In this document: piece by piece, positions 11,038 to 19,642 of the stretch | Layout of the letters: each line of letters begins with the position of its first letter | Numbering within the stretch: position 1 is the stretch's first letter | NCBI GenBank assembly: GCA_013420905.1 | Contig: JAAXNY010000013.1 | Coordinates: 1,984,001 to 2,048,000, forward strand | DNA from: Collybia mongolica | Lineage: Eukaryota > Basidiomycota > Agaricomycetes > Agaricales > Clitocybaceae | Length of the DNA: 64,000 nt | Reading direction: 5' to 3' | The notes under the pieces: generated by a model | The model's database searches: none | What the model was told of the DNA's origin: nothing | The model's input: the letters and a program-made list of their open reading frames with translations, nothing else | Position numbers and translations under genes: made by a program

Positions 11038-12254
11038 TGAAAGGGGGCTCCTGGGCTATAAGTGCGCTGATGCTATGAAATGTAATCCCTTACACACACA
11101 CACCAAACTTAACAATCAACACACGAACAGTAGGAATCGCCTGTTTTGAGTTCGGGTTCAAGTGCTTAGAAGCACTAAGCTTTGAATAGTACTAGCCAAA
11201 GCCCTTTTCAATGATCTCCCAACGGGTTTGATTCAGACAAAAGCTTCAACACAGGTTTATAAACCTGCTAGGTATATTTATAATATTTCTCGATCCAATA
11301 GACTGGGTACCAAGTGTACGTTCAATTATTAATGATCCCAAACGGATCTGTAAGTCCAAGCGACTTATCAAACAATACAGTGCCAAGTGCACTAAGGCCA
11401 AGTGCCTAGTAATTCCAACGGACAATACGATACTAAGTTCCAAGTGAACTAAGTCTCTTTAATTCTGTAGTTCTTCAATCAATTCCAATCAAGACACGTT
11501 GAAGCAATCTGATCCTTAATTCGGGCACGCAATAGTGTTTTTAACAAATGTGATTTGTATACTCTATAGTAGCGCGAAGTGGGGGCAAGATTCCTTGCCT
11601 TAGCGCTACTCATCTACAGTCTATTTATAATGTACAAACTAAATATCATATGGAATTGTAAATTTTACACGGAACCGCGCTCCCGCGCGCCAAGAATCTG
11701 TATTCAATACTGACGCGTCTACTACAACTTGGCGCGCGCGCCATGCGTGCCAATTATGTCGTTTACTGGTTACTTATCAAATATTGAAAGAGCTGGCTAA
11801 ACTCTTATCAAGTCCCGACCGCGCGCTCTGTTATTTAAAACAGCGCGGCACTGTCGTTTACTCCTCCTGATTGTCCTGGTTGCTATTCACGGTGTCCCGT
11901 CACTTCCGGTAGTTAACACCAAGTACCCCTGACTAGGATTGGGTTGTGCAAGTCCCGAATTTACAATTACTTCTCCTATTAATGATGATCCCCGGACTAA
12001 TGATATCATACTACAACGGTTACTTATGAACTAAGACACCGAGGTTGTAACCGGGCATGGTGAATAGGACTAATAATAGACCGTACTCATAGTCCTCTGT
12101 ACTGATAGTGTATTATCCATTAGACTAGTTCACTCTGATTAGCCGTCTCGGAGCTCGACTCTAATCCTTTATTACTGCTTACTTGGTTATTAGAAATGAC
12201 ACTAATAGCCTTACTTGTTGACTTTATAAGTGCAAACAATTTCGGGCCCTATCA
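11038..12254 (-). repeat. gypsy-1 copy B 3' LTR
   Basis: 1217-bp TG...CA LTR in minus orientation. Its inner edge (12255 onward) carries the polypurine tract (TCTCCCCCA on the plus strand), which identifies it as the 3' LTR. Its outer edge abuts ACGG, the target duplication. It contains a CA-repeat near the end and a TATAAATAG promoter-like motif. Confidence 0.95.
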
Positions 12255-12354
12255 TCTCCCCCATACCACAAATGTAGACTGTCCTCAGTCTCTCTTTGCC
12301 GGCAGGTTGGTCCAATACTTCGGGTCTGCACGCGTCTAATCTTTCAGTACAATG
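12255..12354 (-). other. gypsy-1 copy B: polypurine tract and end of internal region
   Basis: The first 9 bp (TCTCCCCCA on plus, TGGGGGAGA on minus) are the polypurine tract that primes plus-strand DNA synthesis. The rest matches 33482-33573 of copy A as reverse complement. CAATG at 12350-12354 is the left target duplication of gypsy-2. Confidence 0.8.
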
Positions 12355-12819
12355 TGTTACGGCTGTTTAGGCCTTATCCTCTAGATCAATATGCTGAGTC
12401 GTTCGTTCGTTCTTAGACCGTTGACTTCTGTAAGTCCAACGTCTATTGACTCCCTCAATAGGGCTAAAGTCAAGTTATCGAGTTTATCTGATCAGAGATG
12501 CACTACCCCCTTCGTAAGGCGGATAGGATCGAGTTCGCGTCAAGAGAATAGATGAATAAGGTGAATTCAGCTAGGTCAAGCTAAAGAACTAGCTAAGCTA
12601 AACTACCCGTATATATACATAGTGGTCCGATAAGCGTTGTTTACGCTATTTGTTATAGATAAGAGTTAGTAAGCTATCTGAGAAGATGAGTAAGAAAGCT
12701 TAGTAACTATGGGAAAGAGAATGCATATGGAGATGTCAAAGATAAGGTCGATAAGCGTCTGATAGTAAAAGAAAAGAGAAAAGAAGTGATATGCCGGACA
12801 GATAGGGGAATTTGTAACA
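12355..12819 (-). repeat. gypsy-2 3' LTR (465 bp)
   Basis: Identical in length and, as far as read, in sequence to 18823-19287. It is followed internally by a polypurine tract on the minus strand (12820-12831, G-rich). In element orientation it has a TATATATA motif about 30 nt before AGCTTGACCT, a likely transcription start. Confidence 0.95.
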
Positions 12820-12852
12820 TTACCCCCCTTCTATCTCTAAAGCGTCCCAGCT

Positions 12853-13866
12853 TTAGAAATCAATTGGCTCTCCCGACATGTTGGCAATGGCTTCTGGGAA
12901 GTCAAAGGGGTCGTCAATTCCGTCATCTACATCTTCGTATTCATCTCCAACCCGTCGCCAACTTCGATGGTACCCTGCTGTCCTAGTTATTGGTCTTTCA
13001 GGACACTGGTCTCTTCGATGTCCTGGAGCCGGTTTGTAACATATCGGACAATATTGTTTTTCGCAGTGTATGGATGAGTGTCCGAAGTTAAGGCATCGAG
13101 AGCATAACACATTTTTGTAAATGATTGCTCGTTCTACTTGTGTGAGGTCGATTGGTTTTTCTCGACTTCCAACGTGATTGAGAGCGTTCATCGTGTATTT
13201 GATTGGTTTGGGGCCCTTCTTCTTCTTTATGACCGATTTTGTACCTTTTCGTCCTTCTAGATATTTAAATACTTCCTTGTTTTGAACCATGTCGTTTGGA
13301 TCAGGGGTGGAATGTTGCGAGGATGGAGGGGATGGTTCGCGAAAGGGCGGAATTGGTAATGGTGCGGGTTCATAAATAGGGGAATTGGGTACTGAAGGTG
13401 TTGGCGTTATTGGAGGGGATGTTTGTGTTTCTTTATCATTTGTTGAGATATCTGTGGTCGATTCTGTAGGTGTCGACGGCGTGGACGTAGGTAATCGAAT
13501 TCCGTCTTGTAGTAGTGGGATTAAGTCTTCTAGAATCCGGAATTCTTGTGTGTTCGTCAACTCGTCAGTGACCTGATCTAATGCTCGACTGATATCCGCG
13601 GTTTGAGTGTATAACATATCCCTAATCTCTAAATATTTCCCAACTAATTCAATGAGTTGGTTGTACGGTGGTCGATCAAACGCTTGGATCATTCTTTCAC
13701 GGTGTTCTTCGTTCATGAACCATGATAAGAACTTTTGACTGCGTATGATTCTCGTAGCTATCTCGAGACGTTCTTGGGATCCAATGTTGACAACAGGAGT
13801 GTCGGTAGGAGTGTTAAGAGGGGTGGCGGTGGCGATGTAAAGGTTGTTGGTGATGGGGGAAGACAT
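12853..13866 (-). CDS. gypsy-2 ORF3: accessory protein with two zinc knuckles
   Basis: A third ORF lies between pol and the 3' LTR, the position taken by env in some elements. The frame is open from an ATG at 14022, overlapping the end of pol by 103 nt, but the ATG at 13866 (MSSPITNN) lies outside pol and is a more likely start, giving about 337 residues. The middle is Pro/Ser/Thr-rich (roughly residues 130-200), followed by a basic stretch (SVIKKKKGPK). Near the C-terminus are two knuckles: CSRCLNFGHSSIHC (CX2CX4HX4C) and CPICYKPAPGHRRDQC. No signal peptide or membrane segment is seen, so it is not env-like. It resembles a gag-type nucleic-acid-binding protein; function unknown. Confidence 0.8.
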   Translation of the reverse strand: MSSPITNNLYIATATPLNTPTDTPVVNIGSQERLEIATRIIRSQKFLSWFMNEEHRERMIQAFDRPPYNQLIELVGKYLEIRDMLYTQTADISRALDQVTDELTNTQEFRILEDLIPLLQDGIRLPTSTPSTPTESTTDISTNDKETQTSPPITPTPSVPNSPIYEPAPLPIPPFREPSPPSSQHSTPDPNDMVQNKEVFKYLEGRKGTKSVIKKKKGPKPIKYTMNALNHVGSREKPIDLTQVERAIIYKNVLCSRCLNFGHSSIHCEKQYCPICYKPAPGHRRDQCPERPITRTAGYHRSWRRVGDEYEDVDDGIDDPFDFPEAIANMSGEPIDF

Positions 13867-13919
13867 TGTTTGTAGGAGCTTTGAAATTCGTTGAGAGCGA
13901 TGAGAGATGATAGTCTTGT

Positions 13920-16900
13920 TTAGAGGCGATGTAGCTTCTGGTAAGATTGAAGGATTGTTTGAGCCCTTTTTAAGTGGCTTTCGGGTTCCCATGTGTTGTG
14001 CGCAGATGAGTAATCTTTCCATTTCACGAGGTATTGGAAGCCTCGGCCTCGTTGTCGGTGATTAATAATCCCTTCCACTTCGTATTCTTCTTCTTGATTC
14101 ACAAGATCCGGTGGTGGTTCTAAGAAGTTTGGTCCGTGGGTGTCGGTTTCTTTATATGATGTGAGGAGTGATGCATGAAACACGGGATGAATCTTCCATT
14201 GTGATGGAAGTTCTAGTCTGTATGTCACTGGTCCGAGGACTTCTCGGATTTTGAAGGGTCCTTCTCTTTTTGGTGCTAATTTCTTCGATGGGTAAGGGAT
14301 TCGAAGATTTGTTCCTTCTAGCCAAACGTATTCTCCTTGTTTGAACGGAGTAAAACCTCGTGTTGTCCTTTCTGCGACTTTTCTTCTCGCTAAATCGTGT
14401 GCGGCCATAGCTTCTTCTCGGGCTTTGTTAAGCTCGATCATTCGTTGTTCTACACTCGGAACATTCGTCTTCTGGAATGCTGATGGAATCGCTTGGGGTT
14501 CGTATCCCATCATCAAGAAGAATGGAGATTTCTTTGTAGTGGAATGATTTTTTTGGTTATGCGCGAATTCTGCGATTGAGTTAAGTTCTTTCCATATTGC
14601 CGGGTTGTTCTGACAGAACATGCGGAAATAGATTTCGAGCTCTTGGTTTAATCTCTCCGTTTCTCCGTCTGTTTGTGGATGATATGCTGTGCTCATCACA
14701 AGTTTGATTCCAAGGAGTTTCCCTAGTTCTTTGAAGACTTTTGCTGCGAATTGAGGGCCTCGATCCGATAGAAAAGTGTCGGGTAGTCCAAATCTTTTGT
14801 AAACGTGTTCCAGATAAAGGTTCGCCGTTCCTAAAGCATCGATCGTTTTAGTGCAAGGGATAGAAATTACCCCCTTCGTAAGGCCATGATCTACCACGAC
14901 CATGAGGCTATCTTTCCCATCATTTTCTGGCAGGTCTGTGATGAAGTCGGCTGTGACAAATGAGAATGGTCTTGGTTCTCCGTTTGTTGCGATCGGTATT
15001 AACCCGGGTCTTGTTGGGTGTGTGTTGACTTTCATTTGTTGACATGTGGCGCAACCGTCAACATAATTTTTTATAAACACTCCCATACCTGGCCACCAGT
15101 ATTCTCGACTGATCAATTCCTGTGTCTTATATTGGCCTGGGTGTCCTCCTGGTTTCGTGTCGTGATATCTTCGCACTATTTCCTTCCGTAATTTTGCATC
15201 CGGTCCTACATAACATCTGTTCTTGAAAAACAGAAGTCCGTCTTCAAATTTCCAATCTGATAAGTTTGATTTAATCGGTGGCGTTCCTGTTTCTTTTAAC
15301 GCCTCGATTGATTTTGCGAACAAATCATCTTCTTCAACTGATTTCTTCAGATCTTCTTGTAATCCTATATCAATCATTTTGATGAAGATATCATCTGGTA
15401 ATAAAATCCGATCTTCGTTATCTGTGTCTTCTGTATTGACGTAATCTGATCTTCTTGATAAGGCATCAGATTGTATCATCCGTGTTCCAGGTGTATGTAC
15501 GAGTTTAAGATCGAATTGTGATAGGAAGAGGCTCCATCCTGCCTGTCGTCGGTTCAATTTTTGTGCCGTTCTGAAATACGTTAAGTTTTTGTGATCGGAT
15601 AGAATTACTGTTGGGAATTGTGATCCTTCGAGGTAATGTCTCCATGTCTTCAAGGCTCGAATGATGCCTAATAGTTCTCTATCGTAGATCTCGTAATTTC
15701 GTTCAGTTTCTGTGAATGAATGTGAAATATATCCACATGGGTGCCATTCTCCGTTATCGTTTTGTTGTCTTAATACCGCGCCTGTGGCCCATTTCGAAGC
15801 ATCTGATTCAATGTGGAATGGTTTCTTCTTATCTGGCATCATAAGGACTGGTGACTTCAAGAATTTCTGTTTTAGACCATCGAATGCTTCTTGACATTCT
15901 TGTGTCCATTTCCATTCGACGTCTTTTCTTGTCAAATTCGTTAATGGTCTGCTGAGTTCGGCGTAATGTCCAATGAATTTTCGATAAAAGTTTGCGAATC
16001 CAAGGAATGATCGGACTTGTTTTACTGTTGTTGGTGCTGGCCAATCTGCAATTCCTGCCAATTTAGTCGGTTCCATACCTATCTCGTTTTCTCTGATGAC
16101 TAGTCCGAGATATTCAAGTTCCGTGGCTTCGAATACGCATTTGTCCAGATTCAGATACAAATCGTTTTCCTTCAATTTGTCCAAGACTTTAAGGGTTTTT
16201 CTTCGCAAATCATCGATGTTGTCGGAGGAAATAAGGATGTCGTCCATATAGATCAGAATCCATCCTTCGTCGATCTCAATTGCGTAGATATCGTTCATCA
16301 TGTTTTGGAACGTTGCCGGCGAATTGCATAGACCGAAAAACATAACAAGGGGTTCGAATAATCCCCTGTTCGTTTTAAATGCCGCTTTCCATTCATCGCC
16401 TTCTTTGATCCGGACGTTATTATATCCCCATCGTAGATCCAACTTTGTGAAGTACTTTGCCCCTTTAAGTTTATCGAGAAGCTCCCCTACAAGTGGCAAA
16501 GGATATGCGTTCTTGATAGTTCCTTCATTTAGTCTTCTATAATCTTGGGTTGGCCGAAGTTTCGTCGAGTCTTTCTTTGATACGAAGAAGAAAGGTGATG
16601 CTTGTGGGGATTTCGACGGTCGAATGTACCCTTTTCGCATGTTTTCATCAATAAACTCGTCTAGTTTTCCTTGTTCTGCTGGGCTGATGGGGTAGATTTT
16701 ACAATCTTTTGGGATAAAATCAGGTTTAAGATCTATCGCATGGTCCCATGATCGTCGTGTTGGCATCCTTTCCGAATTTGTTTTGTCAAATAATGACGCG
16801 TATTCTCGATAGAATTCTGGTAACGTCTTCTTTGGTTTCTGGTCTTCGATTTCTGCCTTATGTTCTAGTTCCTGTGATATTGATGTTTTCGCCTGTATCC

Positions 16901-17603
16901 AAATGGATTCTTCTTTGTCATCTTCTGAGTCGATGTATGTCCTAAGTAGATTGATTTCAGGTTCATCATCTTCTTCATTGATTCCTAAAAGAATCGGCTG
17001 CCAATCTTCAAGGGGTTGATTCCTTGGGATTTCTTCCGGGTATTCTTCCTGTATTTCTATTACCGTTGCCTTGGGGTATTGCCGTGTTAATTTCATTTGT
17101 CGGATTTCCAGGTTTCTTCGGATTGCTTCCGAAAGGACTCCTTTCTTGATGCTTGATCCAAAGTCGAGTGTTCCTTTCTCCCAATCAATCTTGGGGTTAT
17201 GCTGTTTTAACCATGGTAATCCTAAAATGATATTTTCTTTTCCTAGTCCGCTGACGAGTAGTCGGATTCGGATTTCTTCGTCTCCGATTCGGATTTTGGT
17301 CCATACACAATCAGTGATGTTTCCTGATTGGTTCTTTGTGCCGTCTACGTTTCTAACCGAGTATGATTTCCTTAATGGGGTTGTCTTTATCCCGTTTTCT
17401 TCAACAAATGCTTTGTCAATGAAAATTCCTCCAGCTCCACAATCGATTAATCCGATTGCTTGGGTTTCGACGTTTTTCTGTTCTTCAATCACCGTAATTG
17501 GAATGCGTAACGATTGTCGATTCATCTCTCCTAATATTACAGGTGATAGTGTTACTGAAAAGGTTTCGGCAGGTACTGACGTCGATTCAGTCCGCCGTTT
17601 CAA
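13920..17603 (-). CDS. gypsy-2 Pol polyprotein (protease, RT, RNase H, integrase, chromodomain)
   Basis: About 1227 residues in the -1 frame relative to gag. In order: an aspartic protease with the variant active site GLIDCGAGG (about residues 50-58); reverse transcriptase with IYMDDILIS; RNase H with HIESDASKWATG; integrase with HHCC zinc region (GGHPGQ..., GCATCQQ) and the triad residues in VTADFITDLP, FLSDRGPQF and DGETERLNQ; and at the C-terminus a chromodomain (EYEVEGIINHR, YLVKWKDYSSAHNTWEP) that would direct integration to marked chromatin. There is no AUG at its start; it overlaps gag at GGGTTTTTGA, pointing to -1 frameshifting. The frame is intact. Confidence 0.95.
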   Translation of the reverse strand: MKRRTESTSVPAETFSVTLSPVILGEMNRQSLRIPITVIEEQKNVETQAIGLIDCGAGGIFIDKAFVEENGIKTTPLRKSYSVRNVDGTKNQSGNITDCVWTKIRIGDEEIRIRLLVSGLGKENIILGLPWLKQHNPKIDWEKGTLDFGSSIKKGVLSEAIRRNLEIRQMKLTRQYPKATVIEIQEEYPEEIPRNQPLEDWQPILLGINEEDDEPEINLLRTYIDSEDDKEESIWIQAKTSISQELEHKAEIEDQKPKKTLPEFYREYASLFDKTNSERMPTRRSWDHAIDLKPDFIPKDCKIYPISPAEQGKLDEFIDENMRKGYIRPSKSPQASPFFFVSKKDSTKLRPTQDYRRLNEGTIKNAYPLPLVGELLDKLKGAKYFTKLDLRWGYNNVRIKEGDEWKAAFKTNRGLFEPLVMFFGLCNSPATFQNMMNDIYAIEIDEGWILIYMDDILISSDNIDDLRRKTLKVLDKLKENDLYLNLDKCVFEATELEYLGLVIRENEIGMEPTKLAGIADWPAPTTVKQVRSFLGFANFYRKFIGHYAELSRPLTNLTRKDVEWKWTQECQEAFDGLKQKFLKSPVLMMPDKKKPFHIESDASKWATGAVLRQQNDNGEWHPCGYISHSFTETERNYEIYDRELLGIIRALKTWRHYLEGSQFPTVILSDHKNLTYFRTAQKLNRRQAGWSLFLSQFDLKLVHTPGTRMIQSDALSRRSDYVNTEDTDNEDRILLPDDIFIKMIDIGLQEDLKKSVEEDDLFAKSIEALKETGTPPIKSNLSDWKFEDGLLFFKNRCYVGPDAKLRKEIVRRYHDTKPGGHPGQYKTQELISREYWWPGMGVFIKNYVDGCATCQQMKVNTHPTRPGLIPIATNGEPRPFSFVTADFITDLPENDGKDSLMVVVDHGLTKGVISIPCTKTIDALGTANLYLEHVYKRFGLPDTFLSDRGPQFAAKVFKELGKLLGIKLVMSTAYHPQTDGETERLNQELEIYFRMFCQNNPAIWKELNSIAEFAHNQKNHSTTKKSPFFLMMGYEPQAIPSAFQKTNVPSVEQRMIELNKAREEAMAAHDLARRKVAERTTRGFTPFKQGEYVWLEGTNLRIPYPSKKLAPKREGPFKIREVLGPVTYRLELPSQWKIHPVFHASLLTSYKETDTHGPNFLEPPPDLVNQEEEYEVEGIINHRQRGRGFQYLVKWKDYSSAHNTWEPESHLKRAQTILQSYQKLHRL

Positions 17604-17609
17604 AAACCC
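17600..17609 (-). promoter_or_regulatory. Programmed -1 frameshift site, gypsy-2 gag-pol
   Basis: On the minus strand the gag frame reads GAG GGT TTT TGA. The heptamer G GGT TTT follows the X XXY YYZ rule for -1 slippage and is directly followed by the gag stop. Slippage by one base gives GGG TTT TTG AAA, which enters the pol frame without a further start codon. Confidence 0.8.
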
Positions 17610-18526
17610 TCATCCTCCATATTCTTCAAGGCTACTTCTTTCTCTTCTTCGTCTAGCTCTGCCATGAGTGCTCGGATTTTCATATAGGCATCTTTGCCTT
17701 TCATCGGTATCTTCTGTTCTTCCTTTCTTTGTGTTTGAGGAATCGATCCTCCTGCTTTGTGGTCTGATGCTCGATGTCCATATTTGTGACATTCGAAGCA
17801 TAGTCCTCGTTTCATATGCTCATCCCTTTCTTGGATGGTTAATCGATCGATATCCATCGCGTTTGGATCTCGACTGTTATTCGGAACGTATTTGGGATTA
17901 TTATTTCGTTGGAAATTGTATTTCTTTCCGTTGTTTCCTCCCGTTGTCTTTCCGGTGTTCCCTTTGATGCGTGCTACAATTGATTTTGCACGTCTGTACT
18001 GAGTGTCGAATATAGACGCTTTTTCATACCAACCTTTGATGGTGGTCGGTGGGTTGTCCATTGTTAGGATTTTCTGCATCAAAGAAGGTGGTATCCCTTC
18101 CATGAAGTATTCGACCAATGCTTCGCTTTCTGTAATCTTGCTTTCTGATGCGGCTGATTTGAATTCCGCAATGTAGTCATCTGCAGTCATGTTTCCTGAC
18201 ATGCGCAGTGTCTTCAAAGTTTGTCTAGCGTCTCCTGCCTCATCTGGAGTAGAGAACGCTTCTTCAACTGTTGTCATAAATGTTGTGAAAGTTCCTGGGT
18301 GATCGCTGTTTTCTCCATACCAGGACTTTTTCCATGGTCCTGCTGTTCCTCCCTTCATGTACGAAAGTACATAGAGGATCTTCTTCCAATCTGTATCGTA
18401 AATCCTGTCATTTGCCTGCAAATACATTTTGCAATCAAGGACGAAGTCCTTTGTCATTCTTCGGTTTCCATCGAAGATGTTCGGTGAGCTAAGTTTAATT
18501 TCGGTGGGTCTTCGCTCGTCTGCCAT
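17600..18526 (-). CDS. gypsy-2 Gag
   Basis: Capsid/nucleocapsid protein that packages element RNA. The frame is open from a stop at about 18795, but the first in-frame ATG is at 18526 (MADERRPTEIKL); from there about 308 residues remain, starting just before the conserved capsid region (NIFDGNRRMTKDF, MKGGTAGPW). Upstream of it lies a Ser/Pro/Glu-rich stretch without ATG. Near the C-terminus is a zinc-knuckle-like motif, CFECHKYGHRASDH, in which the final Cys is replaced. The last codons are GGT TTT TGA, overlapping pol; the heptamer G GGT TTT at 17609-17603 is the likely frameshift site. Confidence 0.9.
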   Translation of the reverse strand: MADERRPTEIKLSSPNIFDGNRRMTKDFVLDCKMYLQANDRIYDTDWKKILYVLSYMKGGTAGPWKKSWYGENSDHPGTFTTFMTTVEEAFSTPDEAGDARQTLKTLRMSGNMTADDYIAEFKSAASESKITESEALVEYFMEGIPPSLMQKILTMDNPPTTIKGWYEKASIFDTQYRRAKSIVARIKGNTGKTTGGNNGKKYNFQRNNNPKYVPNNSRDPNAMDIDRLTIQERDEHMKRGLCFECHKYGHRASDHKAGGSIPQTQRKEEQKIPMKGKDAYMKIRALMAELDEEEKEVALKNMEDEGF

Positions 18527-18812
18527 TTCTACGTCTGAGTCTGGTGGTATCGGGGAATTCGGTGGTTCAGGTTTTGGTTTCTCTAGTTCCTTTCCTTTGG
18601 AACTTTCTGCTTTTGGTTGTCTCGGCGTGGTGGGCGTTTCTGTTTGTGTGACTATTACAAGTCTTGGTTGTTCTTCCGCGTCTTGGAAGTCTTCGCTGCT
18701 GATTGCGCTTTGTCTGCTGCTGCTTCTGCTACTTTCACTGCTGCTCGCAGGTTTCAATCCGTATCGTGGTGCCGTTGCGTCTGAACCTTTATAGGTTGAC
18801 GATTCTGATCAG

Positions 18813-18820
18813 CTTGACCT
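18813..18820 (-). promoter_or_regulatory. Probable self-primer binding site of gypsy-2
   Basis: Two bases inside the 5' LTR the element reads AGGTCAAGCT (minus strand, 18820-18811). It is perfectly complementary to AGCTTGACCT within its own LTR, located about 30-35 nt after a TATATATA box, i.e. at the predicted 5' end of the RNA. This arrangement is known for Tf1/sushi-type elements, which prime from their own RNA end. No tRNA-like TGG start is present. Confidence 0.65.
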
Positions 18821-18822
18821 TT

Positions 18823-19287
18823 TGTTACGGCTGTTTAGGCCTTATCCTCTAGATCAATATGCTGAGTCGTTCGTTCGTTCTTAGACCGTTGACTTCTGTA
18901 AGTCCAACGTCTATTGACTCCCTCAATAGGGCTAAAGTCAAGTTATCGAGTTTATCTGATCAGAGATGCACTACCCCCTTCGTAAGGCGGATAGGATCGA
19001 GTTCGCGTCAAGAGAATAGATGAATAAGGTGAATTCAGCTAGGTCAAGCTAAAGAACTAGCTAAGCTAAACTACCCGTATATATACATAGTGGTCCGATA
19101 AGCGTTGTTTACGCTATTTGTTATAGATAAGAGTTAGTAAGCTATCTGAGAAGATGAGTAAGAAAGCTTAGTAACTATGGGAAAGAGAATGCATATGGAG
19201 ATGTCAAAGATAAGGTCGATAAGCGTCTGATAGTAAAAGAAAAGAGAAAAGAAGTGATATGCCGGACAGATAGGGGAATTTGTAACA
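18823..19287 (-). repeat. gypsy-2 5' LTR (465 bp)
   Basis: Starts TGTTAC and ends GTAACA on the plus strand; partner of 12355-12819. It carries the element promoter on the minus strand. The outer flank CAATG (19288-19292) matches the left duplication. Confidence 0.95.
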
Positions 19288-19642
19288 CAATGTTACAACG
19301 GTTCCGCTTTTAGACAGGTAGGCGCGCGATGTTGGGATCGAGCCCAGAGGTTTACTTCCCATCAGGATCGTGACAGTTATATACGTCTCCTGAGAGAGTA
19401 CTTGACATTTGGACATCGCTTTACAGATATTTCAGTCATCTGGACATTTTTCTCGTTATGTTTCTGACACTTCAGCAAGAGATCGGTACTCCTGTTTGTT
19501 CTTTAGAGCTTCGCAATGCAGGGTTGTGCGTTTTAAAAAGCTCGCGTCCTTGCTAAGTTTTAGACAATTTGGACTTTATAGCCCATTTCTAAATCTCTTT
19601 GCTATCTGCATCGCTCAAACGCTCCAACCTTTTCAAACAGAA

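Larger units (their letters stand above)
12355..19287 (-). mobile_element. Ty3/gypsy chromodomain element 'gypsy-2' (chromovirus), complete
   Basis: A 6933-bp element with two 465-bp LTRs (12355-12819 and 18823-19287), starting TGTTAC and ending GTAACA, flanked by the 5-bp duplication CAATG (12350-12354, 19288-19292). Rejoining the flanks restores gypsy-1 sequence as seen at 33470-33500 in copy A. On the minus strand it encodes gag, a gag-pol fusion reached by frameshift, and an extra 3' ORF. Both LTRs look identical over the parts compared, so the insertion is recent. Confidence 0.95.

Noticed and set aside
12853..13866. gypsy-2 ORF3 as an envelope gene
   Set aside because: Position fits, but there is no signal peptide, membrane segment or Cys-rich ectodomain; it has nucleic-acid-binding knuckles instead.
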